In this document: positions 44,500-53,298 of the stretch, piece by piece | Numbering within the stretch: position 1 is the stretch's first letter | Layout of the letters: each line of letters opens with the position of its first letter | NCBI RefSeq assembly: GCF_001487165.1 | Contig: NZ_LN913006.1 | Location: 62,001-126,000, forward strand | DNA: 64,000 bases | Source: Blautia massiliensis (ex Durand et al. 2017) | GTDB taxonomy: Bacteria; Bacillota; Clostridia; Lachnospirales; Lachnospiraceae | Direction of reading: 5' to 3' | Made by a program: the position numbers and the translations under genes | The notes under the pieces: generated by a model | What the model saw: only the letters and a program-made list of their open reading frames with translations | Told to the model about the DNA's origin: nothing | Database searches by the model: none

Positions 44500-45165
44500 A
44501 TGAAGAAGAAAGAGATAGTTATTGGGGTGAGCGTACTGATTAGTGCATCACTTCCCATTTCAGTTTATGCTGCTTCAAATGAAAGTATGAGTTCTAGAGG
44601 TTTTATAATTGATGAAACTAATGAGTTTGAGGATATCGTTAAGCAAATTTTAGATGTTAAGTCAAAACATCCGGAATGGAGTGAACAGCAGATAAGTGAT
44701 TTTATGGATCAGATTCATGCTATTAAGAAAGATGGCGTCATAGACATTTGGAACGCACTTACTTCTTCTGAGAAAAAATTAGTGATTCGATATCCGTTTG
44801 ATGCACTAAAAGTCAATAAAGCAAAGGAAATTGCCACTAAACAAACCGAAAGAAAATTCGGAAAAAATGGTTTGGGTGACAGGAGTGACGCATTTAGACA
44901 CGGAATATGGAATGCCGAAATGACAGTTTTGATAGGAAGTGAAAAAGCAGAGCTTTTTGCGACAGCACATGAAGATAAAGATACTACTGGAAACGAAAGC
45001 GATGGATATACAAAAGATGAGCACAAAAAAATGGATTTACATAACAATGAAATAGGGAGGAAATTAGGTGCAGATAACCTATCTGCACCAGAAGAGAAAA
45101 TGGCGGAAATCATATATGACGAGATAATGAGAGAAGATTCGCTGTTTGTATGGCTGCATGAATGA
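44500..45165 (+). CDS. Secreted protein of unknown function at the end of the lantibiotic locus
   Basis: This 221-aa protein starts at MKKKEIVIG after GGGGAGGTATTACAG. It has a signal peptide (about 1-25, ending VYAA), a helical region, and a C-terminal domain with spaced polar motifs: GDRSDAFRHGIWNAEMT, FATAHE and MDLHNNEIGRKLG. These recall a domain found at the ends of wall-associated proteins (DUF6973 by memory). The His/Asp/Glu pattern suggests a metal site or hydrolase. It is the last gene before a terminator. It could be immunity, processing or an effector; unknown. Confidence 0.65.
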   Translation: MKKKEIVIGVSVLISASLPISVYAASNESMSSRGFIIDETNEFEDIVKQILDVKSKHPEWSEQQISDFMDQIHAIKKDGVIDIWNALTSSEKKLVIRYPFDALKVNKAKEIATKQTERKFGKNGLGDRSDAFRHGIWNAEMTVLIGSEKAELFATAHEDKDTTGNESDGYTKDEHKKMDLHNNEIGRKLGADNLSAPEEKMAEIIYDEIMREDSLFVWLHE

Positions 45166-45207
45166 AAAAGTTAGAACGTATGAACTGAAATGAAATATAT
45201 CTCTAAG

Positions 45208-45256
45208 ACAGTCGCAGATATTTTATTGATGTTTAGATATCTGTGACTGTTTTTGA
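45208..45256 (+). terminator. Terminator of block III
   Basis: ACAGTCGCAGATAT (45208-45221) pairs with ATATCTGTGACTGT (45237-45250) with one wobble, then TTTTTG. From 45257 to 45468 I see no gene or clear signal. Confidence 0.85.
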
Positions 45257-45468
45257 ATAGAAATAATAGTCGTTAAAAATGTCTGCTCTGACTAAATTTG
45301 AAAGAAGAATCAGAATGAGAACCAAGTACTAATGTATAGCCATGAATTAGATGTGAAATCTGTTAAATGATGGTCAAATGAGAATGAGGGGGCTGTAGAA
45401 AAATATTTATCAACATATTATTTGTCGATTTAGTTTAAGTAATGACAATAACAATAATAAAGGGGGAC

Positions 45469-45497
45469 TTGATTTCTCATATCCCCCAGTGTATAAT
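45469..45497 (+). promoter_or_regulatory. Promoter of the antisense antitoxin RNA
   Basis: TTGATT (45469-45474), 17-bp spacer, TATAAT (45492-45497), facing the toxin gene on the other strand. Confidence 0.7.
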
Positions 45498-45503
45498 CTA
45501 ATT

Positions 45504-45617
45504 AAGAAAGGTAATCAGATGCAAGATCTGATGCCCTCAGTAAAATTTAATTTTTTTCTATGTTAAGACATAGCATCCATCAAACTTTCTCAGGGTTTAT
45601 CGTGGATGCTATTTCTT
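45504..45617 (+). ncRNA. Probable RatA-like antisense RNA of a type I toxin-antitoxin pair
   Basis: The transcript from the 45469-45497 promoter would carry a small hairpin (ATCAGATGCAAGATCTGAT). It would end at a stem formed by ATAGCATCCATC and its partner GTGGATGCTAT, followed by TTCTT, overlapping the 3' end of the toxin message. This 3' overlap is the layout of TxpA/RatA. The RNA is inferred from promoter, hairpins and the convergent toxin gene. Confidence 0.55.
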
Positions 45618-45692
45618 ATCATGTCGATTATCTATGTAAGTCAGAGCCGCAAAAACTACTAAAAGCAATGTGAGTACTTCCATTGTGTTCAT
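45609..45692 (-). CDS. Holin-like type I toxin peptide
   Basis: This 27-aa peptide starts after AAAGGAGGGTGATGCCC. Met-Asn-Thr-Met-Glu is followed by a 15-residue hydrophobic stretch (VLTLLLVVFAALTYI) and a charged end DNRHDKK, the form of the putative holin-like toxin (TxpA/Hol_Tox) peptides of Firmicutes. It has its own promoter and an opposing antisense promoter. Such pairs help keep mobile elements in the population. Confidence 0.8.
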   Translation of the reverse strand: MNTMEVLTLLLVVFAALTYIDNRHDKK

Positions 45693-45758
45693 GGGCATCA
45701 CCCTCCTTTAAAAACTAGAGGGCTGGTCGAAATTGCATCCGCATCTCTTTCTCGATTA

Positions 45759-45800
45759 GCTATACTCGCTCAGTATAGCATGGAATATCTTGTATCGCAA
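45759..45800 (-). promoter_or_regulatory. Promoter of the holin-like toxin
   Basis: On the minus strand TTGCGA (45800-45795), 17-bp spacer, TATACT (45777-45772). The -10 lies in a perfect palindrome GCTATACT-CGCTC-AGTATAGC (45759-45779) that could be an operator or an RNA 5' hairpin. Confidence 0.65.
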
Positions 45801-45845
45801 TAAGAAATGGATGTAGTGAGCTCCTTTTCATATTGCTTTTGGTAA

Positions 45846-46775
45846 TCAGATATTTTGTTTGATAATCCTTGTAATGATGCCAACAGCAACATTCCGTTCT
45901 TCATCAATATGTGTCACAACAAAGGACACCTTATCTTTCTTCCCAACGGTGCGGCTGTCGTAGCAACTGTGAGCAATGGCGTTGACACCCAATTCTAACC
46001 GGACAAAAACAGTTCCTTTGTGGATGTCTTCCACCGTACCGGCATATTTTCCTTGTACCCGACAATTTTTCAGATTTTCTTTGCTGGTGTTGCCTTCCAC
46101 GCTTTTTACATCTGCATGGATAGAGAGCGTTTCCGGGGAATCTCCCTGGATAGCTAAGATCCGGACCAGAATATGTTCCCCTACCTGGAATCGTTCCCTG
46201 GCATCACCCAGCCAGTCAAAAGACAGATCTCTTGCAAGGATGGAAGTTTCTACACCAAAGATTTCTGCCCGGACTACTTTTTCAGCAACGGCAATGACTC
46301 TGGCCTGCACAATACGGTCTTCGTGGATTTTATTCTGTCCGGAAGAGTCCTGATCAAAATAGAAAATCTGACGTTTCTTCAGCATAGCATCTTTCCGGCT
46401 GGCAACGATGCTTCTGGATTTGGTATCCAGTCCTTTGATTACAAAGTCGATTTCACTACCAAGCATGTTATTAAGGACTTTGTTCTGTCTAAGAGAGAAA
46501 TCTCCGTAATCATGAGTTTCATCTTGGATCAGATTGATCATCATTTCCGAGATAGGGATGACTGCCCGATAATCTTTATAGTAAATAATTGCTATTAAGC
46601 TGCCGGCTTCGGTCTTTTCAATACCTCCCAGAATGCCGGTGAGAATTTTCCGGGTACGATAGGCATTTTGGATGTCATGCCAGATTAAATCCGCTTTTGA
46701 TTGAGCAGTTTCTAATACAGTATCGGAGTCAAGGGTTAAAATAGGGGTGTTCAGGTTCATTGTTTCGTTTGCCAT
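45846..46775 (-). CDS. S1 RNA-binding domain protein of the ICE
   Basis: This 309-aa protein starts after AAAGGAGATAACATTT. Two S1-like regions are visible: a middle one with SFDWLGDARERFQVGEHILVRI and a C-terminal one with GKYAGTVEDIHKGTVFVRLELGVNAIAH (about residues 230-305). S1 proteins are common in Clostridia ICE operons just after the coupling protein; the role is unknown. It lies 25 bp after virD4. A broken copy of its 3' third lies at 30317-30656. Confidence 0.82.
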   Translation of the reverse strand: MANETMNLNTPILTLDSDTVLETAQSKADLIWHDIQNAYRTRKILTGILGGIEKTEAGSLIAIIYYKDYRAVIPISEMMINLIQDETHDYGDFSLRQNKVLNNMLGSEIDFVIKGLDTKSRSIVASRKDAMLKKRQIFYFDQDSSGQNKIHEDRIVQARVIAVAEKVVRAEIFGVETSILARDLSFDWLGDARERFQVGEHILVRILAIQGDSPETLSIHADVKSVEGNTSKENLKNCRVQGKYAGTVEDIHKGTVFVRLELGVNAIAHSCYDSRTVGKKDKVSFVVTHIDEERNVAVGIITRIIKQNI

Positions 46776-46800
46776 AAATGTTATCTCCTTTCAAAATGTG

Positions 46801-48807
46801 TTATGACATGATGGAATCTTTATCTAAAGGAACCATGCCAGAGTCGGGGGAATCTTCTATAAAATTTTCCTGAAAGAAATCCTCCATAAAATCATCGGGA
46901 GTAGGTTCCTGATAAACGGGTTCGGATGTAAAATGTGGTTTCTGTTTTGCTATTGACGCAGAAGATGAACGGCGTTTCCTTTTGGCTGATCCGGGTGAGG
47001 GCTGTGGTCGATACTCTGTTTCTTCCGAAGACCCATTTTTGCGCCATTCAGGTATGTGTTCCGATGCTTTTCTTGGTGTCAGCTTTTTGGCATCTGGATG
47101 CAGGGTATAATCGTACTTTTCTACTTTTAGGACTTTTTGCCCACGTAGGATAACCAAAGCAGTATCAAGCGGGAGCCGCAAGATTTCATCTGGTGTTAAG
47201 AGTTTTCGTTTGCCGATAGATTTTGTCTGCCGGTATTCCGGTGTATAGTCGGATACCCGCCAGCTATTGAGCTGCTTGGCTTCGCTGCTTACCCCTACGG
47301 TCACATCGCCGCTGCGGTTGCTGATAAAGGTAGCAGTAACTTCATCTGTGCAGCCCAAAAAGAGCTGGGTATCACAGTTGCCAATGATTTCCTGCCATTG
47401 GTTATAAGGATAGCGGTTCTGCATCTGGGGCAAATTCTGAAAGATGCAGGAAATGCTGAGATTCCGGCTTCGGATTACACTGATTTTCTTATTCAGTTCC
47501 AGGATAGCTCCGGTGTTGGCAAGCTCATCAGCCAGTATATGTACAGCAACAGGAAGTTTTCCTTCTTCTCCATACTTATCTGCATAACGGACCAGTTTGA
47601 TGAAGATGAAGGTCATAAACAGGGAAGATAAAAAATCGAAGGTGCTGTCCTGGTCTGAGGTAATGCAAAAGTAAGCACATTTCTGTTTCCCTGGAAGTGT
47701 CAGATCAATCTCATCATAAGAGGTAATCTGCCGAATGAGTTTATTCTGAAATACCTGAAGTCTGGCACCCAATCCGATAATAACTCCGCTTCGCACGGTA
47801 TCACTGGCTTGTTTGTAGATGCAGTAAGGAACTTTTGCTGGATGGGACACTGGGAGCAGATCAAAAAGACTGTTCAGCTCCTTTTCGGAACTCATGGTCA
47901 GCAGCTTATAAACCTGTCCAATATTTCTGGCTTCCGGCGGAAAGCCCTGATCTACATAGAGAACCAGGGCTTTTAGCAGGTTCATCTCCGCATTATCCCA
48001 GAAATGATCTCCTTTTCCGGAACCTGTATTCTGGATAATGACATCTGCAAATACCTGAGCCATCGTTTCTTGTCCATTGATTTCACCCAGACAATTCCAA
48101 CTATCCGAGTTTTCCGGATTGACCAGATTAAATGCTTTTACTACATAGCCCTCATTTTCCAGATAAGCAGACATGCTTTCATAGAGTTCGCTTTTGGGAT
48201 CGGTAATGATTAAACTTTCCCCGGAAGCGTTGTTGCCTTCCTGCCCTCTGGCGACACACTGGAAAATCATATTCCTGGCAAATGCCCTGGATTTCATGGA
48301 ACCGCTGGCACCATACACGGCGATATTTTTATTCATTCGTGTTTGATATGGAAGACATACGGCTTTGCCATTTAATTTTCCTAAAATGGTTCCTTTATTT
48401 TTCTTGACATCTCCGGTCAGTTCCAAAACTTTCATCATTTCATCTGGAGTCATGAATCCGGATGTACCGTAGGTTCCTTTTGTAGAGTAATTTAAGTTCC
48501 GGTCATGGTCACTAATCTCCCCGTTTCTGTCATATCCCATACGCATAAGTAAAAAAGTAAGAAGCCCAAAGAGAACCAGGCAAAGAAAAATCCCATACAA
48601 ATTGTATGGGAAATCGGTAAGGGCAGTATGAAAGCATACCAATGGGTGTAAAGAAGCTGCTTGCGGATAGGTTCCGTTGCCGGCAAAGTTTCCGGCAGAA
48701 GTCCATTCCTGATAGTTTTTAATAAATTGTGCTGCGTATCCTCCGGCATACAGAGTGCAGACGCTTATGGGAAGCAAAAACAGGAACTTCCACCATTTAC
48801 GGTTCAT
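46801..48807 (-). CDS. virD4: VirD4/TraG type IV coupling ATPase
   Basis: This 668-aa protein starts at MNRKWWKF after AAGGAGGTTTTTCA. Two membrane segments (about 8-25 and 55-80) precede the ATPase. Walker A is the variant GASGSMKSRAFARN (about 164-177) and the Walker B region VHILADELANTG (about 428-439). A Ser/Pro/acidic tail covers the last 100 residues. It delivers the DNA-relaxase complex to the channel. The start overlaps the upstream stop by 11 nt. Confidence 0.93.
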   Translation of the reverse strand: MNRKWWKFLFLLPISVCTLYAGGYAAQFIKNYQEWTSAGNFAGNGTYPQAASLHPLVCFHTALTDFPYNLYGIFLCLVLFGLLTFLLMRMGYDRNGEISDHDRNLNYSTKGTYGTSGFMTPDEMMKVLELTGDVKKNKGTILGKLNGKAVCLPYQTRMNKNIAVYGASGSMKSRAFARNMIFQCVARGQEGNNASGESLIITDPKSELYESMSAYLENEGYVVKAFNLVNPENSDSWNCLGEINGQETMAQVFADVIIQNTGSGKGDHFWDNAEMNLLKALVLYVDQGFPPEARNIGQVYKLLTMSSEKELNSLFDLLPVSHPAKVPYCIYKQASDTVRSGVIIGLGARLQVFQNKLIRQITSYDEIDLTLPGKQKCAYFCITSDQDSTFDFLSSLFMTFIFIKLVRYADKYGEEGKLPVAVHILADELANTGAILELNKKISVIRSRNLSISCIFQNLPQMQNRYPYNQWQEIIGNCDTQLFLGCTDEVTATFISNRSGDVTVGVSSEAKQLNSWRVSDYTPEYRQTKSIGKRKLLTPDEILRLPLDTALVILRGQKVLKVEKYDYTLHPDAKKLTPRKASEHIPEWRKNGSSEETEYRPQPSPGSAKRKRRSSSASIAKQKPHFTSEPVYQEPTPDDFMEDFFQENFIEDSPDSGMVPLDKDSIMS

Positions 48808-49903
48808 TGAAAAACCTCCTTTTAAACTTTTGAAAATCAATGCTGGAGAAGTGTATATCTGCAGTCAGGTATTTTTTCAGGCAGGGAAGCTGAAAGTCAA
48901 AGCAAATCAGGTTCCCGGATAGCCCATATACATTTAATCCAGTATTGAAGCGGTTGATACGCTGCATGTCAAAATCATACGCAAGCAAAATAGGGTTTTC
49001 CTGGCTGTCTATTCCATCATGTTCAATTGGCAGATCCTCACGCTGGGGAAAACAGTCGGACAGTAGTAACTGATTAAGCTGCATCATACGCTGGGGTTGT
49101 ACCAATAAACGGAGCAGGTATTCTCCGTAGCTGTTATTGGGCAGGAAATAGAAGTGTTCATACGCAGTATCCAGCATGAACAGTGTTTTTTTGTATCCCC
49201 CGGTACTGGTAAGGAGACGGAAAGCCATATCCATATCACTGCCGGTCATGATGGCATAAACGGTAGGCGGGCCATGGTAAGGAAGTCCTTGAAGATAGTG
49301 CTGCAAAAAAGCATTGAGTCGGACTTCCGTTTTGTATTCCCATTTTAGAAGTGTATTTCCGGTATTATAAACAGCATAGACACAGTGAGGAGCCATCAGG
49401 ATTCCCATACTACGGGAATTTTTGATTTTAGTAGTGGATGCTCTAAGATTTTTTATTTCCCTAGAAGAGTAAAACAGAGGAAGGCTTCGCATAGGAAACG
49501 TAGCCGCTTCGCCGGATTCAGAAAAAAGCAGGGGCTTTTCATCTGGAAAGAATGGGATTCCAGCATGGGAAAGCGTCAAATAGGTTTCTGCTTTTTGATG
49601 AAGTCGCAGCCGTCTTGGTAATTCGCTACGTATGAGGTTGGTTTCTGCATTTCCGGTTAAATAGTTTTGAAAACGACAGGAATTTTGCGAAAGCAGCAGT
49701 TCTTTTGCCCGTTTGGTAAGGCGATAACCTCGTAGGCCATCTTTATAGTGTGTTCTTATAAGCTTACTCTGCTTTAAATCTGTAACCACCTTCTCTGCAT
49801 AGGAATCACTCTCAATCAATCTGTTAAGCTGTCCGGAAGGGAATTCCCCACATAGTCCAACCATTTCCAAAAGCTGATATTTTATAGAATCGGTTTTTAT
49901 CAA
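48797..49903 (-). CDS. Winged-helix replication-relaxation-like protein
   Basis: This 368-aa protein has an N-terminal winged helix (residues 1-75: LLEMVGLCGEFPSGQLNRLI...YRLTKRAKELLL) and a C-terminal alpha/beta region with LMAPHCVYAVYNTGN and LLKWEYKTEVRLN. It resembles the replication-relaxation family found beside coupling proteins in Gram-positive ICEs. It probably takes part in DNA processing at the origin of transfer. No His-rich relaxase motif or obvious Tyr nucleophile is recognised. It overlaps virD4 by 11 nt. Confidence 0.65.
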   Translation of the reverse strand: MIKTDSIKYQLLEMVGLCGEFPSGQLNRLIESDSYAEKVVTDLKQSKLIRTHYKDGLRGYRLTKRAKELLLSQNSCRFQNYLTGNAETNLIRSELPRRLRLHQKAETYLTLSHAGIPFFPDEKPLLFSESGEAATFPMRSLPLFYSSREIKNLRASTTKIKNSRSMGILMAPHCVYAVYNTGNTLLKWEYKTEVRLNAFLQHYLQGLPYHGPPTVYAIMTGSDMDMAFRLLTSTGGYKKTLFMLDTAYEHFYFLPNNSYGEYLLRLLVQPQRMMQLNQLLLSDCFPQREDLPIEHDGIDSQENPILLAYDFDMQRINRFNTGLNVYGLSGNLICFDFQLPCLKKYLTADIHFSSIDFQKFKRRFFNEP

Positions 49904-50042
49904 ATAAGCATCACCTCAGTTCGATTTTTACCTATGACAGCCTATACTTGGGTAAAGTAAGGGCGGTATTAAGCATAAAAAATGCAAAGAATATGGCTTC
50001 TTTGCAGAAAAATTACCTATATCGGAAAAAGAAAGAAAAATA

Positions 50043-50708
50043 TCAGGAAATTTCCGATATGGTTTTGATAGACGATTTTCTATTTTTCAGCCAGCCAGGA
50101 AAGATTTCCGGTTTCATTACAAAGATAACGGTGTGATCGTAATTCCCCAGTTCTGTAGTGTGATAGGAGTCGCAAAAGAGTCCCGTATCATCAACCAGAA
50201 CATAGGAAGCGATAGTATCTAAAATCTGTTTGAACTCCAAATTATCGTAATCACGTATTCGTTGTAAAGAAAGGCTCTGGTCATAAATTTGACTGAAACA
50301 GACCACACATCTTTTATATAACGGAATAGAATGTTCTGTCACATAAGTCTGCAAGGCAAGGTTTAATGGCTCATGTAGAAAAGCGGTGTTGGTTCGCAAT
50401 TTACGTTTGGGCAGTAGCCCTGGCATGGTAATGGAAAGAACACTATTTGAAAAAGAGATTTTGATTCCCTGCACAGCCGCAGCCTGTTTCAGATAGTCTT
50501 TCTTTCCAGTATCAGTTGTGGTATATACCAGATTTCTGAGCTGGCAGGCAATCCTTTCAGAACGTAGGGCAGCACTGATACTCAGCTCTTCGTATTTGTC
50601 GGCATACGCTTGAATATCTGTTGTTTTCAATGCAAAAATAGTGTTGTGAAGTTTTTGGACTTCATCATCAATGCTCTGTAAACGGTCAAAAACAGTTTTG
50701 GTGTTCAT
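50043..50708 (-). CDS. ICE protein of unknown function (DUF6100-like)
   Basis: This 221-aa protein starts at MNTKTVFDRLQS after GAGGTATGT. The N-terminal 70 residues are strongly helical (coiled-coil likely: DDEVQKLHNTIFALKTTDIQAYADKYEELS). The rest is alpha/beta with ITMPGLLPKRKL and PLYKRCVVCFSQIYD. I recall DUF6100 for proteins in this position. The 139 bp between its end region and 49903 hold only a weak hairpin. Confidence 0.62.
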   Translation of the reverse strand: MNTKTVFDRLQSIDDEVQKLHNTIFALKTTDIQAYADKYEELSISAALRSERIACQLRNLVYTTTDTGKKDYLKQAAAVQGIKISFSNSVLSITMPGLLPKRKLRTNTAFLHEPLNLALQTYVTEHSIPLYKRCVVCFSQIYDQSLSLQRIRDYDNLEFKQILDTIASYVLVDDTGLFCDSYHTTELGNYDHTVIFVMKPEIFPGWLKNRKSSIKTISEIS

Positions 50709-50715
50709 ACATACC

Positions 50716-51246
50716 TCATTTCTTTGCATAATAGCTGACAGATCCGGTAGAGGAGTCTACAAGGCAAAAGGCAATCACACCTGTGATATGGATTTTTGCA
50801 GCCTGTTCTTCCGTTTCTAATACTACCAGCCGTTTAGCATCGCTTTTTGTCTGGCTTTCCATGACATGATTGATAAGATATTCTTGTTCCTGGGGGACAT
50901 AGAGGACTTCATACCACTCATCTTTAGAGAAAAAGTTCAGTTTTACAGGAAATTCACCGTCAGTATGGTACATAATGGCTGTTTTGAAGTCCAAAAGCAC
51001 CCAAAAGGATGCAATCATGCCATAATCAGGATTGTTTGCAGATTCCTGGCTGTCGCAGAGAAGCCCGTTCTCCTTATCATAGATAATGCGTTTTTGTTTT
51101 ACCAGACTTGTGATCAGAGATTTGATAGACTCTCTGTTTTTGGAAAAGAGCCGTAAGACCTGTTCATATTGCAGCGAATGGTAAGTTGTAATGAACCGGA
51201 GCAGTTGGGCACCTTCCCCTTGATAGATTTCATTTCTTGTTTTCAT
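50716..51246 (-). CDS. ICE protein with N-terminal winged helix (DUF5697-like)
   Basis: This 176-aa protein starts after GAAGGGAGATTACC. Residues 1-70 look like a winged helix (LLRFITTYHSLQYEQVLRLFSKNRESIKSLITSLVKQKRI); the rest is an alpha/beta domain. It is the first gene after the promoter module at 51436-51486 and its leader terminator. It may bind DNA near the transfer origin. The family name is from memory. Confidence 0.65.
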   Translation of the reverse strand: MKTRNEIYQGEGAQLLRFITTYHSLQYEQVLRLFSKNRESIKSLITSLVKQKRIIYDKENGLLCDSQESANNPDYGMIASFWVLLDFKTAIMYHTDGEFPVKLNFFSKDEWYEVLYVPQEQEYLINHVMESQTKSDAKRLVVLETEEQAAKIHITGVIAFCLVDSSTGSVSYYAKK

Positions 51247-51281
51247 GGTAATCTCCCTTCATTATATAAATAGGAAGTTTT

Positions 51282-51346
51282 ACTTACACTGTACGCACAG
51301 AATACGTTTTATTTTAGGGGAAGTACGCTGTACGTACTGTGTAAGT
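51282..51346. repeat. Imperfect inverted repeat upstream of the 51246 gene
   Basis: ACTTACACTGTACGCACAG (51282-51300) and CTGTACGTACTGTGTAAGT (51328-51346) match in reverse at 17 of 19 positions with a 27-bp spacer. GTACG occurs repeatedly within. It lies in the leader of the conjugation message and may be an operator or a transfer-origin feature. Confidence 0.6.
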
Positions 51347-51379
51347 ATTGGCTACTGTCAGCGAAAGGTTTACGGGTAC

Positions 51380-51402
51380 AAAAAAAGCACCAATTAAGGT
51401 GC
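51380..51402 (-). terminator. Leader terminator after promoter copy 2
   Basis: On the minus strand GGCACC-TTAATT-GGTGC is followed by TTTTTTT. It lies between the promoter at 51436-51464 and gene 51246, mirroring the terminators ahead of virB2. Confidence 0.75.
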
Positions 51403-51435
51403 CGGTAAAAAATAGGAATACTATAAGCAATATCA

Positions 51436-51486
51436 ATTGTAACATGGGTAAGATAACCCTTCAATCGCAGAAGTGTGCCAAGTTGA
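51436..51486 (-). promoter_or_regulatory. Promoter and conserved box, copy 2
   Basis: On the minus strand TTGAAG (51464-51459), 17-bp spacer, TACAAT (51441-51436). The 24-nt box at 51463-51486 is identical to 20961-20984, and CCCATGTT in the spacer is shared. It should drive the genes from 51246 leftward. The 51487-51635 stretch holds the AT-rich leader of block IV. Confidence 0.72.
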
Positions 51487-51635
51487 AGTAAAATATAAGA
51501 AGTAAATGTGCCAAATAGAAAAAAAAAAGTGCATTTTAAACAAAAAATATGGGAAGTATATAGGAACTATGGTAATGTGGGAAAAACAAAAATTTATAAT
51601 GAAATGATATATGAAATTTTGATAAAGAGGTATTT

Positions 51636-53255
51636 ATGGAACTATTACGGTTTGTGTATAAAAATTTTTGTGAAAATAAAAGGCTTTTAATTTTTATAAT
51701 TATGGGGAATTTCCTGACTTTTGTATTAGCATTAGTTGTTCCGTATTTGAACGGTTTTTACTTTAATATAGTGATATATACACCAAGTAAAGAAAAAATA
51801 ATTAAATTTGGTTGTTTAATAGTGGGGCTAGGGGTGATAACTACGATGTTGACATATTGTTTTAATATTTATAAAACTAAAGTTCAGTCCCAACTTGTAT
51901 TTAAAACAATGAATGAAATTATAAGGTGTGTACAATATTCCGACTATAGCGAAAGTAGTAAATTTAATCCATCTTATTTACATCAAAAGATCAATATTGA
52001 TGCAAATAAAATATGGTCTTTTGTTTTTGATAATATTATAAGTAGTGTATTTCAGAGTTTAACTATAATTGGGGTAATAATAGCAATTGGAAAAATAAAT
52101 AAAAAAATATTTTTACTTATAATGTTCATAGTTCCAGCTTACATACTTAGTTATTATTATTTAAAAAAACCGTTGTATGAGCAAAGTACTAGATATAAAG
52201 AAGAACAGTCTGCATATTACAAGCATATTAATGAACAATTTGAATTTATAAAAAAAATAAAGTTATGGGCTGATTATAAAAATAAGGAAAACAAAAGAAG
52301 AAGAGAGTTTGGGAAATATTTAGAAGAATTCATGAAGTATACTAAGCTTTCATATTTTTACAATTCTTTAGAGAGTATCATTACGCTTGTTTTTAAATCA
52401 ACAGCATTAATAGTTGGTGGTATTGAGATGATTTCTGGAAACTTAACATTAGGAGAGTTTTTGATAATTTCATCATATTTTGGAATGCTGATACAGAGTA
52501 TTAAATTTTTCTTTTCCTTTGGGCAAGTATACCAAGATGCAAAAAATTCTTTTGATTGGATTACAAAAATAAAAAATTTGGAGAAGGAGCAGTACGGAAC
52601 AAAAATAGTTAATCAAAAGATTAATAGAGTTAAAATTAGTAGATTAGAATTCAGTTATGATAATAAAAAAATTTTAACAAATTATAATGAAGAATTTATG
52701 GAAGGAATTAATCTGATCATGGGAGCGAATGGTAGCGGAAAATCAACCCTTTTATATCTTTTGTGTGGTTTATTACACACTAAAAAGAAGGGAAACATTG
52801 AGTTTAATAATATTCCTATTTCAGAAGTAGAAATTGAATCCTTGAGAAAAAATAAAATATCTATATATATACAAAATCAAAATGAAATGGATATAACGGT
52901 AAAAGAGATGTTAGCAGAACGTTTTGATATAGGTGCTCTTGAAATATTGATAAAACAGTATCATTTAGAAAATATATATTTGACGAATCAATTTAATATT
53001 TTGCATTATTTAGATAGAGCATTTCATGAATTATCGGGTGGGGAAATGCAAAGAATTCAACTGTTACCAGTATTATTAAAAAATACAGATATTATGATTT
53101 TGGATGAACCAACATCTGATTTAGATATGAAAACAAAGGAAATATTATCAGAGATTCTTTGGGAGTTAGGAAGGGAAAGGATAATTTTTATAGTAACTCA
53201 TGAAAGAAATCTTTTTGAAAGATTTTCTGATATAAAAACTATTTATCTAAAATAA
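51636..53255 (+). CDS. ABC exporter, fused permease and ATPase (block IV)
   Basis: This 539-aa half-transporter starts after AAAGAGGTATTT. Five or six membrane segments lie in 1-300. Walker A is GANGSGKST (about 362-370), signature ELSGGEMQR (about 465-473) and Walker B IMILDEPTSDLD (about 486-497). No peptidase domain is present. Same size and layout as the block I exporter. As first gene of block IV it probably exports the 55292-55462 peptide. Confidence 0.87.
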   Translation: MELLRFVYKNFCENKRLLIFIIMGNFLTFVLALVVPYLNGFYFNIVIYTPSKEKIIKFGCLIVGLGVITTMLTYCFNIYKTKVQSQLVFKTMNEIIRCVQYSDYSESSKFNPSYLHQKINIDANKIWSFVFDNIISSVFQSLTIIGVIIAIGKINKKIFLLIMFIVPAYILSYYYLKKPLYEQSTRYKEEQSAYYKHINEQFEFIKKIKLWADYKNKENKRRREFGKYLEEFMKYTKLSYFYNSLESIITLVFKSTALIVGGIEMISGNLTLGEFLIISSYFGMLIQSIKFFFSFGQVYQDAKNSFDWITKIKNLEKEQYGTKIVNQKINRVKISRLEFSYDNKKILTNYNEEFMEGINLIMGANGSGKSTLLYLLCGLLHTKKKGNIEFNNIPISEVEIESLRKNKISIYIQNQNEMDITVKEMLAERFDIGALEILIKQYHLENIYLTNQFNILHYLDRAFHELSGGEMQRIQLLPVLLKNTDIMILDEPTSDLDMKTKEILSEILWELGRERIIFIVTHERNLFERFSDIKTIYLK

Positions 53256-53298
53256 AAGAAAGGAGAACTCAGTAGTTAATATCAAAGGAGGTAAGTAT

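Noticed and set aside
51508..51690. A 60-codon frame at the start of block IV as a precursor peptide
   Set aside because: It overlaps the exporter start, lacks a ribosome site and is Lys/Ile/Tyr-rich only because the DNA is AT-rich.
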